This document shows positions 37,962-50,411 of a stretch of 64,000 nt of DNA, in pieces (positions within the stretch are counted from its first letter, which is position 1; each line of letters opens with the position of its first letter). Below the pieces are notes generated by a model that worked only from the letters and a program-made list of their open reading frames with translations, had not been told where the DNA came from and made no database searches. Origin of the DNA: Linnemannia elongata (Eukaryota > Mortierellomycota > Mortierellomycetes > Mortierellales > Mortierellaceae); contig JAXBDG010000019.1 of assembly GCA_036320915.1 (NCBI GenBank), positions 682,001 through 746,000 on the forward strand. The letters run 5' to 3'. The translations under genes were made by a program, and so were the position numbers.

Positions 37962-40498
37962 GGTAGGCTATGGGTATGGGTGCGGTTGAGGGATGTGGGT
38001 GAAAAGTAAATAAATCGACACCGCGGGCGACCTTGGGCGAGTAAAAGACGATGAAGTGGTGGAGTGGGCAGCGATGAGGCAGTGAGCAACGGGGGAGAGG
38101 CGCGATTGCGGTGCAGTGAGCGTGAGCAGACGGCAAAGGAAGAGCGAATTGCCAATCAGTGAAAACAAAAACGAAAAAGTGAATAATGAAAAGAAAAGGC
38201 GTGTGAAGAGAAAGAAGGGAGGAAGTGAAGGTGAGGGGCTGGGTCAAGTTGACATGGTCAAAAGAGGGAAAGGAATAGAAACAGTAGAAAGAAGTAGAGA
38301 AGGAAGACGGTGACAGAAAAGAATAGAAAAGGAAAAGGAGTCCAAAAAAACAACAGCAGAAACAAAAAAAAAAAGAAAAAAAAAAAAGATAAACAATCAA
38401 GCACTCACGCACTCACACTCACCCTCCTTCTCTCTCTCTCTCTCTATTCTCTCTTTCTCTCGCTCACTTGCCTCTTGTGTCCCTTGTCCACTGCAACGGA
38501 CATCATATCCCCATCGTCCATCGTCGTTTGCTCGAATGTGAGCCCTCTTGTCGTCTGGTCTCCTCTTTGTTTGCCCTGTTCAGTCCTGTCCTGTGGGCGC
38601 CTCTCAGCCAACAACGTGCACCCATCGAGTCCTGTCACTGAGCCAAACTTTACTTTCGATTTTGACATCGTTCTTCCCATCTCAAAATGAAAGAGAACCA
38701 ACCCCTCTTTTTTTTCCTTCATACAACAACAACAAACACCCTTTTCTTCTTCCACGCTGCTCACCACCTCGCATCGCATGCACCCTCATCGCCTCTCTCT
38801 TACTCCCACCTCCGACTCCAGCCCGCGTTTTTCCCGCCTCCCCCCGGATATCCTTTTGAGTCGGACACATATCACGTGCATTCCAGCAGTTAGTGGCGTC
38901 AGTTGGTCGCCTGCCTGGTCCCCCTGCTCATTGAAGAACGTGTAAAAGCCAGCGTCCAAACACACCGGCAACTGTCATTTTATTGGTCTATTCAGCCCTG
39001 CAAAGTTACATTGACAAGGACGCGAACCAACACATATTCCAAAAAAAAAGAAAGAAAGATAAAATGGTTAGTACAGGCTTTTCGCTCTAGTTTGACGGGG
39101 ATACTTTAACATTTGGAACACTGGGGAAAAGAACAAACTATGCTGCAATCCCAGAACAGGCCAATGGACATGACACCCATTGATGCACACGGGGACTCCC
39201 TAGTAAGTATCCTTACTTTGCACATGCGCCCATCCCAGAACCGCATTAACCCTCATCATCTTTTGGTCGCCTATATGGAGGACCTTCTTCCTTTCCTCTT
39301 AGTTTCCAGGCCCTTGAAAGAAAATGGAAAGGAAAAATGAAAGCAAAAGGCCACTAATGTAGACTTATGCCACCCAGCCCAAGGGGCAACTGAGTTAGGC
39401 TCCTTCCCTTGTACTAAACCCATCATATTTGCCGCTTCTCTATAGTCACTAGGTCCCCCGTCAGTGAAGCCTTGGAGTTCGTAGACGTGGATATCTGACC
39501 AAAGTGGGTTACACTATGTAAATAAAACGTCTCTGTGTTCTCGATCTTGAACAAGCAAGAGCGTGGCGAGTTGAAGCTGTCATCAAAGCTCAGAGCTAGG
39601 GCCTTACTTCAAAGAAAGCGACTGTCTTTATTTTCAGACTTTGAAGCGAAAGTAGCATGGAGACAAGAAAAAGATGTGCAAAGAGGGCCTATCAAAACCG
39701 AGAGTACACATTTAGTTACTGACATGCCTGAAGGTAAAAGGGGGGGGGGGGGAAGTGACTAGAATCCATGCCGAATCTGATGCTTACGCGTGTGCCTGAT
39801 GGCGGGTGTGATATTGAACATGATTTCGTACAAGACCACAATGTCAAAGCAATACTTTCGTAGTTCCCTTTCAAGTACGTACGCGTTCCTCCATTCTCCA
39901 CAAAAAATTGCGTCCACTCTTTTCGGGGTCCTTAACCTCACTTCGAGCAACCTTCTCAGAGATATCTCCGAGCTTCAATAGCAGAACTGGCACAATCACC
40001 ACCAAAAAGAAAATACAAGCGCTGATTCGATTGGCCGATGCGTGGATTGTGGGCTGGATCGATCAAAGAAAGTGTAGCTATGAACCTTCAGGCAGCTGCT
40101 AGCATCAATTGATGAAAAAGGGGCCACTTTGAATGGATTCAAACACTGACAAAGAACCAACGGATACGTCCTTTTTCGCAAATGGTCATATTTTATTTTT
40201 TCTATATGGTTGTATGTGGGTCTGTAAATAGCATCTTCACAAGTAGGCGAGGGAAGATGCCTGTCATGACCCGTTGAAAGGCCTTCATTAGGCATGAAAA
40301 AGAAAAAAAAAAAAAAGAAAAAAGAGAAGGCAAGTTGACAAGAGCTTGTCGCTTTCTGATTGGACTGGAGAAGTGAATTACTTCCATTAGAGAGAGGAGG
40401 AATCAAGAAGGAAAGAAAGAAAAAGACGACACACTGTAGTGGAAAAAAAAGAATGAATGTATTGTTACAAAAGGTTGTATCCATGACTCCATGGCTCT
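37962..40498. other. Intergenic region: promoter of PHO81-like gene and 3' flank of SEC14
   Basis: About 2.5 kb without a supported gene. The segment 38150-38400 is purine-rich on the plus strand (CT-rich leader of the PHO81 transcript), with A-rich runs at 38367-38388 and a CT microsatellite at 38428-38460. CACGTG occurs at 38873-38878. A run of 13 G lies at 39740-39752. Several 60-90 codon frames at 39100-40100 resemble no known protein. Confidence 0.5.
38873..38878. promoter_or_regulatory. CACGTG E-box, candidate Pho4-type site upstream of PHO81
   Basis: A palindromic CACGTG lies about 0.9 kb upstream of the PHO81-like ATG. In budding yeast Pho4 binds CACGTG in phosphate-responsive promoters, including that of PHO81 (known). 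Its use here is inference; a single 6-mer in 2.5 kb could be chance. Confidence 0.3.
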
Positions 40499-41344
40499 TT
40501 AGGCGACGGTGTTCATGTAGCGGGGATCCTTCCATGGGCCGGGCTCGCCTGTTTGGCATCCTCCGGCGCACTCGCAAGTACCACCAATGACCTTGGGGAG
40601 GTTGGCGGCATCGATATCCTGCAAGAGTGTTGACTGGTAGTTGCTGCCCAAGATAACAATCTTCTTGACAGTGACCTCGTCGAGGAGAGGCTTGACCATG
40701 CCCCAGACAGATGTGAACATCATGGGAGCGTTGATGACGTACATCTTGCCCATCATCTCGGGGTAGTAGTTCTGAGCAATGGCGGAGGTGCGCTTAATGA
40801 ATCCAAAGGCGTTGGCGAACTGACGGAGGGAGACACCCTTGAGGTCGAGAATGGTGCAGCACTGCTCGATGTGGCGGTCAGCGAGCTTTGAGCAGGCGGG
40901 CATGCGGTCGCGGATAAGCTTCTCGTAGGAAAGGACGTGCTGCTTTGTCATGCGTTCCTCGTCAGTGACCTTGAAGAGGGTCTTGATGTCGATCACACCG
41001 ACGTGCTCAATGTAGATGGGACGGCCAGCCTTGTCGATGTTGTGGTAGTAGCGGGGGTAGCAGTTGCGGACGGCCTCCTCCTCCTCGAAGACAAAGGTGT
41101 CGATCAAAGTGTCGACCTGGAGCTCCTTACGCCAGTTTTCGCAATCGACAAACATTTTGTGGGTGTTGGGGATGCTGAACTTGCGGGCACGCAAGAAGCG
41201 CAGAATGTAGTGGTCGTCGTGACGTTCAGGCACAAAGATTCCCTCGGCCTTGATCAGGTCCTTGAACTCGTCCAAGGCGTGCTGCTGCTCTGCAGTCAAG
41301 TTGCCGACGCGGCCGGGAAGAATATCGGTGTTGGGGGCGGACAT
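40499..41344 (-). CDS. SEC14: Sec14-type phosphatidylinositol/phosphatidylcholine transfer protein
   Basis: A single coding exon from ATG 41344 (MSAPNTDILPGRVGNLT) to TAA at 40499, 281 residues. Sec14 exchanges PI and PC at Golgi membranes and couples lipid metabolism to vesicle formation. The CRAL-TRIO N domain (FVPERHDDHYILRFLRARKF) precedes the lipid-binding domain with RPIYIEHVGVIDI, CTILDLKGVSLRQF, NYYPEMMGKMYVINAPMMFT and the terminal GGTCECAGGCQTGEPGPW, all characteristic of fungal Sec14. An in-frame ATG at 41359 exists, but the sequence just before 41344 ends GCATAG and looks like a 3' splice site, with a strong GTAAGT donor near 41981. I therefore infer a 5' UTR intron and start at 41344. 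Confidence 0.93.
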   Translation of the reverse strand: MSAPNTDILPGRVGNLTAEQQHALDEFKDLIKAEGIFVPERHDDHYILRFLRARKFSIPNTHKMFVDCENWRKELQVDTLIDTFVFEEEEAVRNCYPRYYHNIDKAGRPIYIEHVGVIDIKTLFKVTDEERMTKQHVLSYEKLIRDRMPACSKLADRHIEQCCTILDLKGVSLRQFANAFGFIKRTSAIAQNYYPEMMGKMYVINAPMMFTSVWGMVKPLLDEVTVKKIVILGSNYQSTLLQDIDAANLPKVIGGTCECAGGCQTGEPGPWKDPRYMNTVA

Positions 41345-44300
41345 GCTATGCATATGCAATTGTAATTATGAACGGAGGGTTAATATTTTAATATTAGATT
41401 ACCAAATGTAAAAAGAGATTAGAAGTAAAAAGGCTTTGGATGCCTGACAGCCCATTGGTGTCCACCTTGCCAAAGGCTATAATGCTATAAAGCTGATCAG
41501 CAAACTTGCAAGCTGCTAGCTATAACAACGACATTCCCTCATTTTTTTGCTCCCTTCTTTTTTCCTTTTCTCCGCTGGCTTGAACACTCTTTCTTCCTGA
41601 GTGGCATTCCTGTCTTCCCATCTGGTAGGGAGTGTTCGCCTTCAAAGTTGGTTCTGGATGACACACCTCCACACCATTGACGATGAAGACAGAGTGAAGA
41701 AAAAAAAAAGACAATCCTGTTTCCTTGTGCACGACTGATGTGAGGAGCGTAGTTTCCTTTTTTTTTATCTCCTAACGGTGGTTCACATGGTGAAGACTTT
41801 ATCGACGGTAGAACAGTCAAAGTAAGTCTGCTCTTGTGTTCGTGTTTCCTTGCTGGTGATATGTGGTGTGTGTCCTGGGATAGTAACTGATGGGAAGAAA
41901 GGTATTCCTGGGAGACGAGTAATCCTGGATGAGTAGAGTGAGGATAGGGCTTGAAGGATGGCAACTGGAGGTCAAAACTTACGTGATGTGGGGATGGATG
42001 AAGGAAGGGTGAAGGTTGAGTTGATGAGGGGAGAGGAGAAGTTGATGATGAAAGGAAAGAAAAGAGGGAAAAGTAAAAAGTAAAAAAAAAGGGCGAGATA
42101 AGTACAGGAGTCGATTTATTTTTACATTTTGCAGGTTGCAACTTGACTGGTGCTCTGGCACACACCACATTCAAACGAAATCAATGAGAGACAAGAACGA
42201 TAAACAAGTTCAAGGAACAAGGGACCCAAGGGACAAAGGGATAAAGGGACAGGCAAACTCAAAGGAAGCAGCATCCCGTCTCTATGCACATATTTCATAT
42301 AAATTGGCTATTTATCATTCGTTCGCCTACATACACCCAATCCATAATCCATATTACATTGCATTCATACTATCGTAATAGCAGCTACAGACCCGAGAGC
42401 CATTCCTTGCACCTTTTCGAGAAAGAATGAAGAACAGGAACAAAGAACGAGAGTGGAAAAAGAGCCATTCATCACAACCTTCAACTCTAGTCTTCCTCCT
42501 TCTTACACACAGCCCGACGATTGGTCGTTTAGATATGCACATAAACACTGTGAGCGATGGGACATATACAAGCGCATACAAATAAACATGAGTGGGAAAA
42601 ACAAAAAGGCGAGCAAATATCAAAATCCTTTTTGGACCTTCCATGCCTTCTTTCCATTGAGTCCTTTGACCCCCCCTCATTCATTCAATCCTTCTATCTA
42701 CACCATGTCGCACACTATTTTTATCAGTTTCGCTCATATATAGCTTTCTTCTATCTTTTCTTTCTCTTTCTCTTTCTATTCTCTCCTCAGCTCAACAGAC
42801 CCTTTACTTTCCACTCTCACTCTTCGCGCCTTCGTCGGCCTATTTTGCTCAGTATACCTGATTGTCATGGCATTGGTGTTCATTCTCATTTCAGAGCAAA
42901 GAGTGAAAGAGAGAAAGACGGAAAAAATAGCCGTTGACATGCTAACCAACAATGACGACAAGTTGGCTGGATGTCAAAAAGAAAAACAAAAAAAGCGCGA
43001 TCCAGTTCTATTGCGCTTTGATTTGTTGGCCTGGACTTCTTGCTATTTCTTTTCTACAATGATTTCGATCCGCACTCGTTTTGTTCGCATGGCCACTCTC
43101 GTCATCCATCATGTCATGTCAGCCCCTTTCTATTTTTTTTTCTGTCACTCAGCCCGTCTCTTCTTTTCTATAGATCGATTACAGAAGGCTACCCAATCGA
43201 CAATCACACTCGGTGGTGCACGTCGTTATCGGAGGCATGCTTTCTGGTCAGGATCAAAACACAAACTATACAAAAAAGGAAGGTCATCCAGTTCAAAAAA
43301 GGGTGTTTGTGTCCTGACAGCAACAAGGTCACTACCGAGTCATTCATTGGGTGACCCCTACTTTCTTTTTTTGTCCCTCTGTTCTTTCGCCTTTCCTGCA
43401 GACACGTTGGCAGGGGTCGAGCCTTTGAGGTCAACAGATCAGCCAGAGGTCGTTTATTGTTTTTCTCTTCTCTCTAGAATGGACATACATGCCTTGCTTC
43501 GGTTACTCCAATGCCTTGTCTGTATCAAATGTGCTTTGTGCTTGCCAGCCTTTACTTGCTTACTTACTTACCTGACTTCTGCGTTTTTCATTTCTCTATT
43601 TTTTTCTATTCCCCTTTCTTGTTGTCTGTTGTTTGAGAGCCACTTCATTAACCTAAAAAGCATCGTGCATAGGTCCTTTTCACCTATTCATTCTCGCCCT
43701 TCGACCATCACCCACAGTCTCGATGTATCCATCTAATGGTAAGAAATAAAAGCCAAACACTGTTTTGTGGTATTTCTGGGATCTCCTAGTCCAAAAGTAT
43801 TGATCGGTCTTCAGCTTCACCCAATGCCGGAAGCAAAGAGACTCTCCCATAAACCTTCAACAACGGCGAAGATACCAAACAATAACAAAAAAAAATAAAA
43901 TAAAAAATGAAAGCAACGAGAAAGAGAGAGCTTACCCTTCTATTTGGTCGTTGGAGAAGAAACTCAAGTAGGAACACGAAGGAACAAAGTGCACAGGGTG
44001 GGACAATTTTATTATTGCTGTTGTCCAAAGGCTCATTTTGTTTGTCTGTTTTGTATCTCGTCCTATCGATTGGATAGACGCAACCTTGGATTCTCCCACC
44101 CTAAAAGACCTGTGTCTGTAGCATTGTCAACAACGTCTTCTACGTCTATTGGTTCCCTTGCTGAACGATGCTCTTTCGTTTTTCGCTCTTCCTATTGTCC
44201 ATCCTCCCGCTCCTTCCCTAGTGAGGTCTCCGATTAATCATCGCTGAAGAAACGAACATAAAGGCGAGGCAACAGCTGGTTTCAATCGTTCTAACCACTT

Positions 44301-45091
44301 GGACGCGTTCTCTTTGCCTTGGTGGCAAAAGCAATGGTTTAAATCTACGCAAGACATGCGATTGGTTATGATTTCGGTGATCAGTGTTGTTTATGTGATA
44401 AGCGAGTCACTTCAGGTCTGTTTGAAGTGAGCCCTTCTTCTCTTTGTCTTTTGATTTTTTCTTTGTTCCCCTCGTGGGTTGTTGCGAAGGATGCATTTTC
44501 TTCGCAAAGGGGTGGCGGGCGGTCAAAATGAGATAGAGAAAAAAGGCGGCATATTTTTTCTTTTTCTTGTTTTTTCCTTTTTCCATCACTCCATCCACAC
44601 ACCATGACTGAAGGTGCATATTCATACTTGTCTATACCACAGCAGGATAGCAGGGACAGGAACTCAACCTTGCGACAAGCTCACTCAGCAGACACACACA
44701 CACAGACGCCAACATACACACACACACTTATCCTCCTTCAACAGACACTTATCCAGCTTCCTACGCCCCACCACACTGATAAGCTCTGTCTCTACGGCAC
44801 ACACACACACTTGACACTCGCCACTACACCCCAACATCGCACTGTGCTCCTGCTCCCATTACACACTACACGCTACCCTCTCTCAACACTCACTGCAGTC
44901 GTCACCTCTATGCAACTTACACTCACACACCCACAGACCCAGCCACATCCAACACTATGCAATACCATGTAACAACCACCAGGATCGAATACAAGCCAAC
45001 ACAACAAAACTGACACTGCCTCACACCCCTCTCTCTTGACATCTTTCTGTCTTCAGTAGGACAAAAGAAGCAAAAGAAGAAGGTCACCAAG
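41345..45091. other. Large intergenic region between SEC14 and eIF4B genes
   Basis: About 3.7 kb. The part 41345-42170 is the presumed leader/5' UTR intron of SEC14. The rest is T/C-rich with AC repeats near 44691-44730 and 44801-44812. A plus-strand frame at 42867-43736 is open for 289 codons but reads as Phe/Ser/Leu-rich low complexity. The region 44550-45059 is the CT- and CA-rich leader of the eIF4B gene and may contain a 10-nt first coding exon at 44604. Confidence 0.45.
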
Positions 45092-47065
45092 ATGGCCCTG
45101 AGCGACTTCTTGTCGGATCCCTGTACGTAACATGTCTCCTTTCACAACACTTTTTGCTCCATTGACTCCAACGGGACCCTCAGAGGACTGACAATCTACT
45201 TGGACGCTCCCAACTCATCACTCATCGCTCTCTATTTGTCTTACATTTCTTTATACCTGGTGTCCGTGTCCAACCCTATCTTGCCCTGATATAGCCACGG
45301 GTTCCTGGGCTGATGAGATGGACGATTTGCCTTCTGCCCCTGCTGGTATGTATATCTCTCTACGTCCTTTTGCGACGATGCTGTCTTGATATTTGCCATG
45401 ATATGCAAGTTCTCAATGTTGACGATCGACTTCTCTTGTCCATGTCAACTTTTATAGCTGTCTCTCAAGGTAAACCAAGCGTGATGATCTCACTCTTCAA
45501 TTGATCCGGCAACTTGTATACCTCCCACTTGGTTCATCATGCATTGGAACATCACAGCCTGTGAATTCGCCCAGGGACTAATACTGTTGATCCGACGACT
45601 ACGGAATATATCATTTATTTATCTAGGCGACAACTTCCGCTCCGGTGGTTTTGGCGATGATCGCGGAGGCCGTGGCTTCTCGAGCCGTGGTGGTAAGTCT
45701 TCATCTTACTCGGGTTATTTTATCGTGTAGTTATGGACATAATGGTGCACATCGGCTCACTTTGCCACAAAGAAGAATTGGGGTCTCATCATTGGACAAA
45801 CTTACCTTTGATCATATAGGATTCGGAGACAGAGAGGAGAGAGAGTCGCGCTACCCTGCCCGCACTCCCGTTGAGCTCCCCACCCGTCCCCCATACACCA
45901 TTCATCTCGGCAACATCGCTTTCGATACCACCGATGCTGACGTCGAGGGCTTCTTCAACGAGTCCAAGGTATGGATCAACCAGGATCAACAATTGCGGGA
46001 TTAAATGCGTATTCATGGATTGTAGAACTTTGGCGTTAGGCCATCGAAAATGACGGGGCAGGATTAACCAACCAACGTGTATTCTAAATATGATAGGTTA
46101 CCAGCATCCGCATCATGAAGGATTTCGAGGATAAGCCCAAGGGTTTCGGTTACGTCGAGTTCGACAGCCTTGATTCCTTGAAGAAGGCTTTGGAGCGCAA
46201 CCAGCAGAGCCTTTGCGGCAGAAACGTCCGCGTCAGTGTCGCCGAGCCTCGTAAGTGGTCCTCTGAATTGAGCCGCAGGAATGCTGAGGCAGCATCAGTC
46301 AGGACGAACAGTAAGACTTACCATGGAATTGTGCATCTTTGCACCTTTTTCTTCAATAGCTCGTGAGCGTGAGGTCCGTGAGGATCGCACTGCCGGAGAG
46401 TGGCGCCGTGCCGAGCCCGTCGCTCCCCCAGCAGGTCGCTTTGGAAACGACCGCTATGCCGATCGTGGCGACCGCGCTCCCCGCGGCGATCGCGAGTTCG
46501 GTTCCCGTTTCAACAACTCTGAGCGTCCCCCAGACCGCACTGCCGTCAACAGCTGGAGACGCGAGGAGCCCCTCCCCGCTTCTGAGACTCGTCCCGGCTG
46601 GGAGAAGCCCAGAGAGCGCGAGCACAGGGACACTTCCTGGGGAGGTGGACAGGGATTCGCTAACCGTACCCCCCCTGGTATGTTTATGTTTTCATTGCGG
46701 ACCAATTGTTCATTAGAGATGGATTTTTGTTTACATTTGTTTGTTTGTGCGAAGCTGACCTTTCTCCTCCAATTTTGTCATTAGCACCTGCTACCCGCAA
46801 GAAGTTGGAGTTGAAGCCCCGTAGCGCTGAGGCACCTGCTGCTGCTGCCAACAACAGCGCTGCCAAGTCCAGCCCCTTCGGTGCCGCCAAGCCCATTGAC
46901 AGCGACGAGGCCATCCGCCGCGTCGAGGAGAAGTTGAAGCAGGAGCAGCAGGAGAAGAAGGAGGCGGCCGATAAGCTCCGCAAGGAGAAGGAGGCCAAGA
47001 AGCCTGCCGCCAAGGCCGAGGAGAAGGTAGCTGAGCCTGAGGCTGCCGCTGAGGCTCAAGCCTAA
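45092..47065 (+). CDS. TIF3: Translation initiation factor eIF4B (Tif3-like)
   Basis: Exons 45092-45122, 45295-45345, 45627-45692, 45820-45968, 46097-46250, 46360-46677, 46785-47065 give 349 residues from ATG 45092. eIF4B stimulates the eIF4A helicase and mRNA recruitment to the 40S ribosome. The N terminus MALSDFLSDPSTGSWADEMD matches the family's SLxDFL...GSWADE motif. One RRM follows, with RNP2 IHLGNI near residue 72 and RNP1 KGFGYVEF near 115. Then comes an Arg/Asp/Gly-rich region of imperfect repeats (RFGNDRYADRGDRAPRGDRE, SWRREEPLP) and a Lys/Glu/Ala helix at the C terminus. The seven codons upstream of 45092 (basic KKQKKKVTK in frame, right after a splice acceptor) suggest that translation begins in a tiny upstream exon, possibly ATGACTGAAG at 44604-44613. 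Confidence 0.9.
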
Positions 47066-47504
47066 ACGTAGCAAATTTGTTTTTGCTGTGATCTGGTGTC
47101 GGTGGTGTTTGGTGTTTTGTCGTTGTTGTTGCCGTTGTTTTTTCTTGTTCGTAATGTTTAGACCACACACGAAAGGCATCTTTTCATCCATTTTCCCACC
47201 CCGTTTTGTTTTGTTTGTTTGAAGTATGAATGCATTAAAAAAAATTGTTTTTCACATACCTCTTTCTCAATTTCCCATGTAACGCTTTCAATGCTTGATC
47301 TATCTCGTGGCAGTGACTGCCAAAGAGACAAGAAGCCTTGAAAGAAATGAGCTCGGCCAAGCCACTGTTTATTTGTTGCCTTACCCCCCGCAGCTATCAG
47401 CACTTTTTTTTCTCTACTGCAAACAAGGACAGCACCTTATCCTCCCTCGTTACAGTACACTCTTTCTCTTCTACACACGCCCAAGGCAATTGCATGGGCT
47501 CAAG
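47066..47504 (+). other. Intergenic region between eIF4B and zinc-knuckle genes
   Basis: About 440 bp between two co-directional genes. It has GTT-rich 3' UTR sequence up to about 47160 and then a T/C-rich leader before the ATG at 47505. No gene is seen. Confidence 0.5.
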
Positions 47505-50411
47505 ATGGACTACGACGACGACGACTATGACCAGTACAGGCAGTACGAAGATGAGATGTATAAGGACCCAACCGACGAAAGGTGAATACCTAACCTCTCA
47601 TTCCGTTTCTCGGACTGAAATGCAATGCCTAATGGATGACACGAGAAAGAACTATGTTGTTCAATGGCACCAACCTTCTTTTTTTTTCCACCACCGTTTA
47701 CTGACTCCCTACTCCTCCCTTTTTTTTTGACCTTCTTGTTCCTTCTACCCACTCCGATACTCCACCCTCTTTCCCTCTTTTACTTTCGACCCACCCAATC
47801 TCCGCAACTCCACCTCTTTGAACGGCAACTATAACAATCATCCAGTGAGGCCAGCGATGAGGTAGACAGCGAGTTGGAGGATACCATGCTGGGTCACATC
47901 CATTATTCGACCAACGTCTACAAGAAAATCGGAACTAAATCGACTGATAATCAGGAGGTAAAGAATTTGAGACAGAGTTTTGATCCGCATTTTCTCCGTG
48001 CACAGGGACGTACACACGGACGCGTATTGTGCGACAGTCGCTCGTACCATGCTAACCCACCACTATTTTTTGTAATGATGTATTGTGTGATAGGCGGACT
48101 CTGCAGATGAAGAGGACGATGACAGCAAAGGATCGAATGGACATTTGGCGAAGGCTAATACCCCAGCTGAGGACTATTTCAAATCTACCAAGGAAGGCGC
48201 AGAGGCGGACTCGGACACTGAGCAACAGAGCAAGAAGGCGTCGTTGCCGAACGGAGCCTCGGTAATACAGATCGCGGATGATGACGACGATGGCGAGGAG
48301 GAAGAGTCCAAGTACAAGGTCGAGCGGAAGCGAGATACCCAGAAGAGCTCGTCGACTTCCAATGGTGCAGGATCTGGATCGGACTCAGACATGGATCTGA
48401 GCGACAGCGATCGCGAAGGCGATATTTCTCAGGAGTCGGCAGCCGCCCAGAATGATGAAGAAGATGAAGTGAGTGACGACGAAGAGGCTCGGTCCGATTC
48501 TGACCGTGAGAGTCTGGACGAGCATTTCTTGGATCTGACCAAAACGGTCTCTGGCGGTCAGGAGGACGACAACGACTATGATCCTGATGCCGAATTGGGT
48601 CATCTGGACGACAAGAAGTTTCAGGTACTTGCGTTATCGTATATCTTGATGCTTTCATTGGCCTTGATGCCCTTGAGTACTGATCTTTGATTATTTTGAT
48701 TGAACGGGAAAACAGGGTCGTGGACGCTATTATCTGGAAGATACACCAGTGAGGCTGTGTAACAATTGTCAGATGCCAGGACATTTGGCGAGGGACTGTA
48801 GGACGTTGAGATGCCATATTTGTGGTGCTCTCGACTCTCATTTGGCAAAGAACTGCCCTGTCTCCACATGCTACAAATGCAACAAAACCGGACATATTGC
48901 CGCTGTAAGTCACAACGAAGTTCTTTTTTGCACTGTTATCCCTCAGACATGCGAGCATTGATAGCTAACCATTTTCTATATTATCTTGATACGTTTTGAA
49001 CAGGACTGTACCGAACGTCATTCATACGGAAACCGCTGCCACAAGTGCGGTTCCCACAGCCATGCCACAGAAGTATGTATAAATTGATCCGAACTGGAGG
49101 TACTTTTGCGAGTTGTGTCACTGGAGGAATTACCTAGCAATATTAACAATATTTTAACTTTTTTTCCCTCCGTGTGTGTGTCTAGGATTGCCCGACGGTT
49201 TGGCGAGTCTATGTCATGTCCGAAGAGAGCGACCCAAACGACGTTGTCCAGTATTGTTACAACTGCGCTTCCCTTGGACATTTTGGAGATGTAAGTTATT
49301 CACGACTTTCAGTGGTTGGATGTACATGTGTATCGGCAACGTTTGGCAAATGACTAAAAGATCAAATTGTGCTCGTTGCCTGGTATTCTGTAAATAGAGC
49401 TGTCCAAAACGGAGGCCGATGTACGCACGTGGCGAATCGGCGTTCAACGACCAAAACACAACAACATCGTCGAGTAGCAATCACAACTATAGCAGCAGCA
49501 GCAGCAGACCAGGATCGAACCACAACCATAGCAGAGCATCGTCGTTAATTTCAGGGTCAATACGAGGTGGTGATAGGAATGATCGTTACCGGGACCGCGA
49601 TGCGGACCGTGGAGGCGACAGGGATTATCGCAGGAGCAGTAGAGACTATGACCGGGATTGGGATCGGGACCGGAGCAGTAGGGACAGCAGGGACCGTGGT
49701 AGCGGTAGCGGCCGTGATCGTGATCGTCATCGCGATAGCCGTGACCATGGTCGTAGTAGCCACCACGATCATCGGTCACACGAGAGCAGTCGTTATGATT
49801 ACGACCGTCGGGATCGCTCAAGAGAGCGAGAGCGTGGGCGGGAAAAGGCTAGGGAGCGGGATAGAGAGCAAGATCGTGATCGTCGGCACAAGAACTCTTC
49901 GTCATCTACGCCATCAACAGTCGCAAGTTCTTCATCAACATCACTGCCGAGCAGACTGCCTGCTTCTTTGCCGCCAAAGCCAAAACCAAGGCCGCCACCA
50001 ACGGACCCGGCCTGGATGCCTACTATGGCCACAGGATCTTCTCCAGTATCATCTCCAGCACCTTTGGGTTCGCATGACAGGCCTATCGATCTATCCTCAT
50101 CTACTTCATCCCCTGCCTCAAGGCCATCGACCCCTTCCTCACGACCCAACAACTCCAACTATTCTCCCTCACCCGCTTCGAGGCTTCACAGTTCCTTGCC
50201 ACCCAGGCCTGGCAGCAGCAATGGGAACAACAGGCCGTCGATCCTGGATCGACCCTCATTTGCGGATCTCAATGCTTTCCCTCGTGGAGGCGGTGGCGGA
50301 CGGGAACCGCAAGGAGGTGAACCTGGTGCTCCTGGTACCGGCGGTGGTGCTGCTGGCGGTGCTCAGCCTGGACCGATGTACACTGGTGGATACTCCAGGA
50401 GACGGAAATAG
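47505..50411 (+). CDS. AIR1: Air1/Air2/ZCCHC7-type CCHC zinc-knuckle protein (TRAMP complex)
   Basis: Exons 47505-47581, 47846-47957, 48094-48624, 48716-48904, 49004-49072, 49186-49290, 49398-50411 give 698 residues. Air proteins are the RNA-binding subunit of the nuclear TRAMP polyadenylation complex, which feeds RNAs to the exosome. After a very acidic N-terminal ~230 residues (DDDDYD, EEEDDDD, SDSDMDLSDSDRE), five CCHC knuckles occupy ~251-363: CNNCQMPGHLARDC, CHICGALDSHLAKNC, CYKCNKTGHIAADC, CHKCGSHSHATEDC and CYNCASLGHFGDSC. The inter-knuckle VWRVYVMSEESD block is typical of Air/ZCCHC7 and contacts the poly(A) polymerase in yeast. The last exon encodes an Arg/Asp/Ser-rich stretch (~390-500) and a Pro/Ser-rich, Gly-rich end, both much longer than in yeast Air proteins. 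Short frames overlapping the last exon are by-products of repetitive codons. Confidence 0.9.

Noticed and set aside
39759..39981. Minus-strand protein-like fragments in the PHO81-SEC14 gap, possibly a decayed element
   Set aside because: Short segments look weakly protein-like, but no family, terminal repeats or target-site duplications could be identified.
41539..42174. 211-codon minus-strand frame upstream of SEC14
   Set aside because: It is Ser/Pro/Leu low complexity produced by CT-rich leader sequence, and is better explained as 5' UTR and intron of SEC14.
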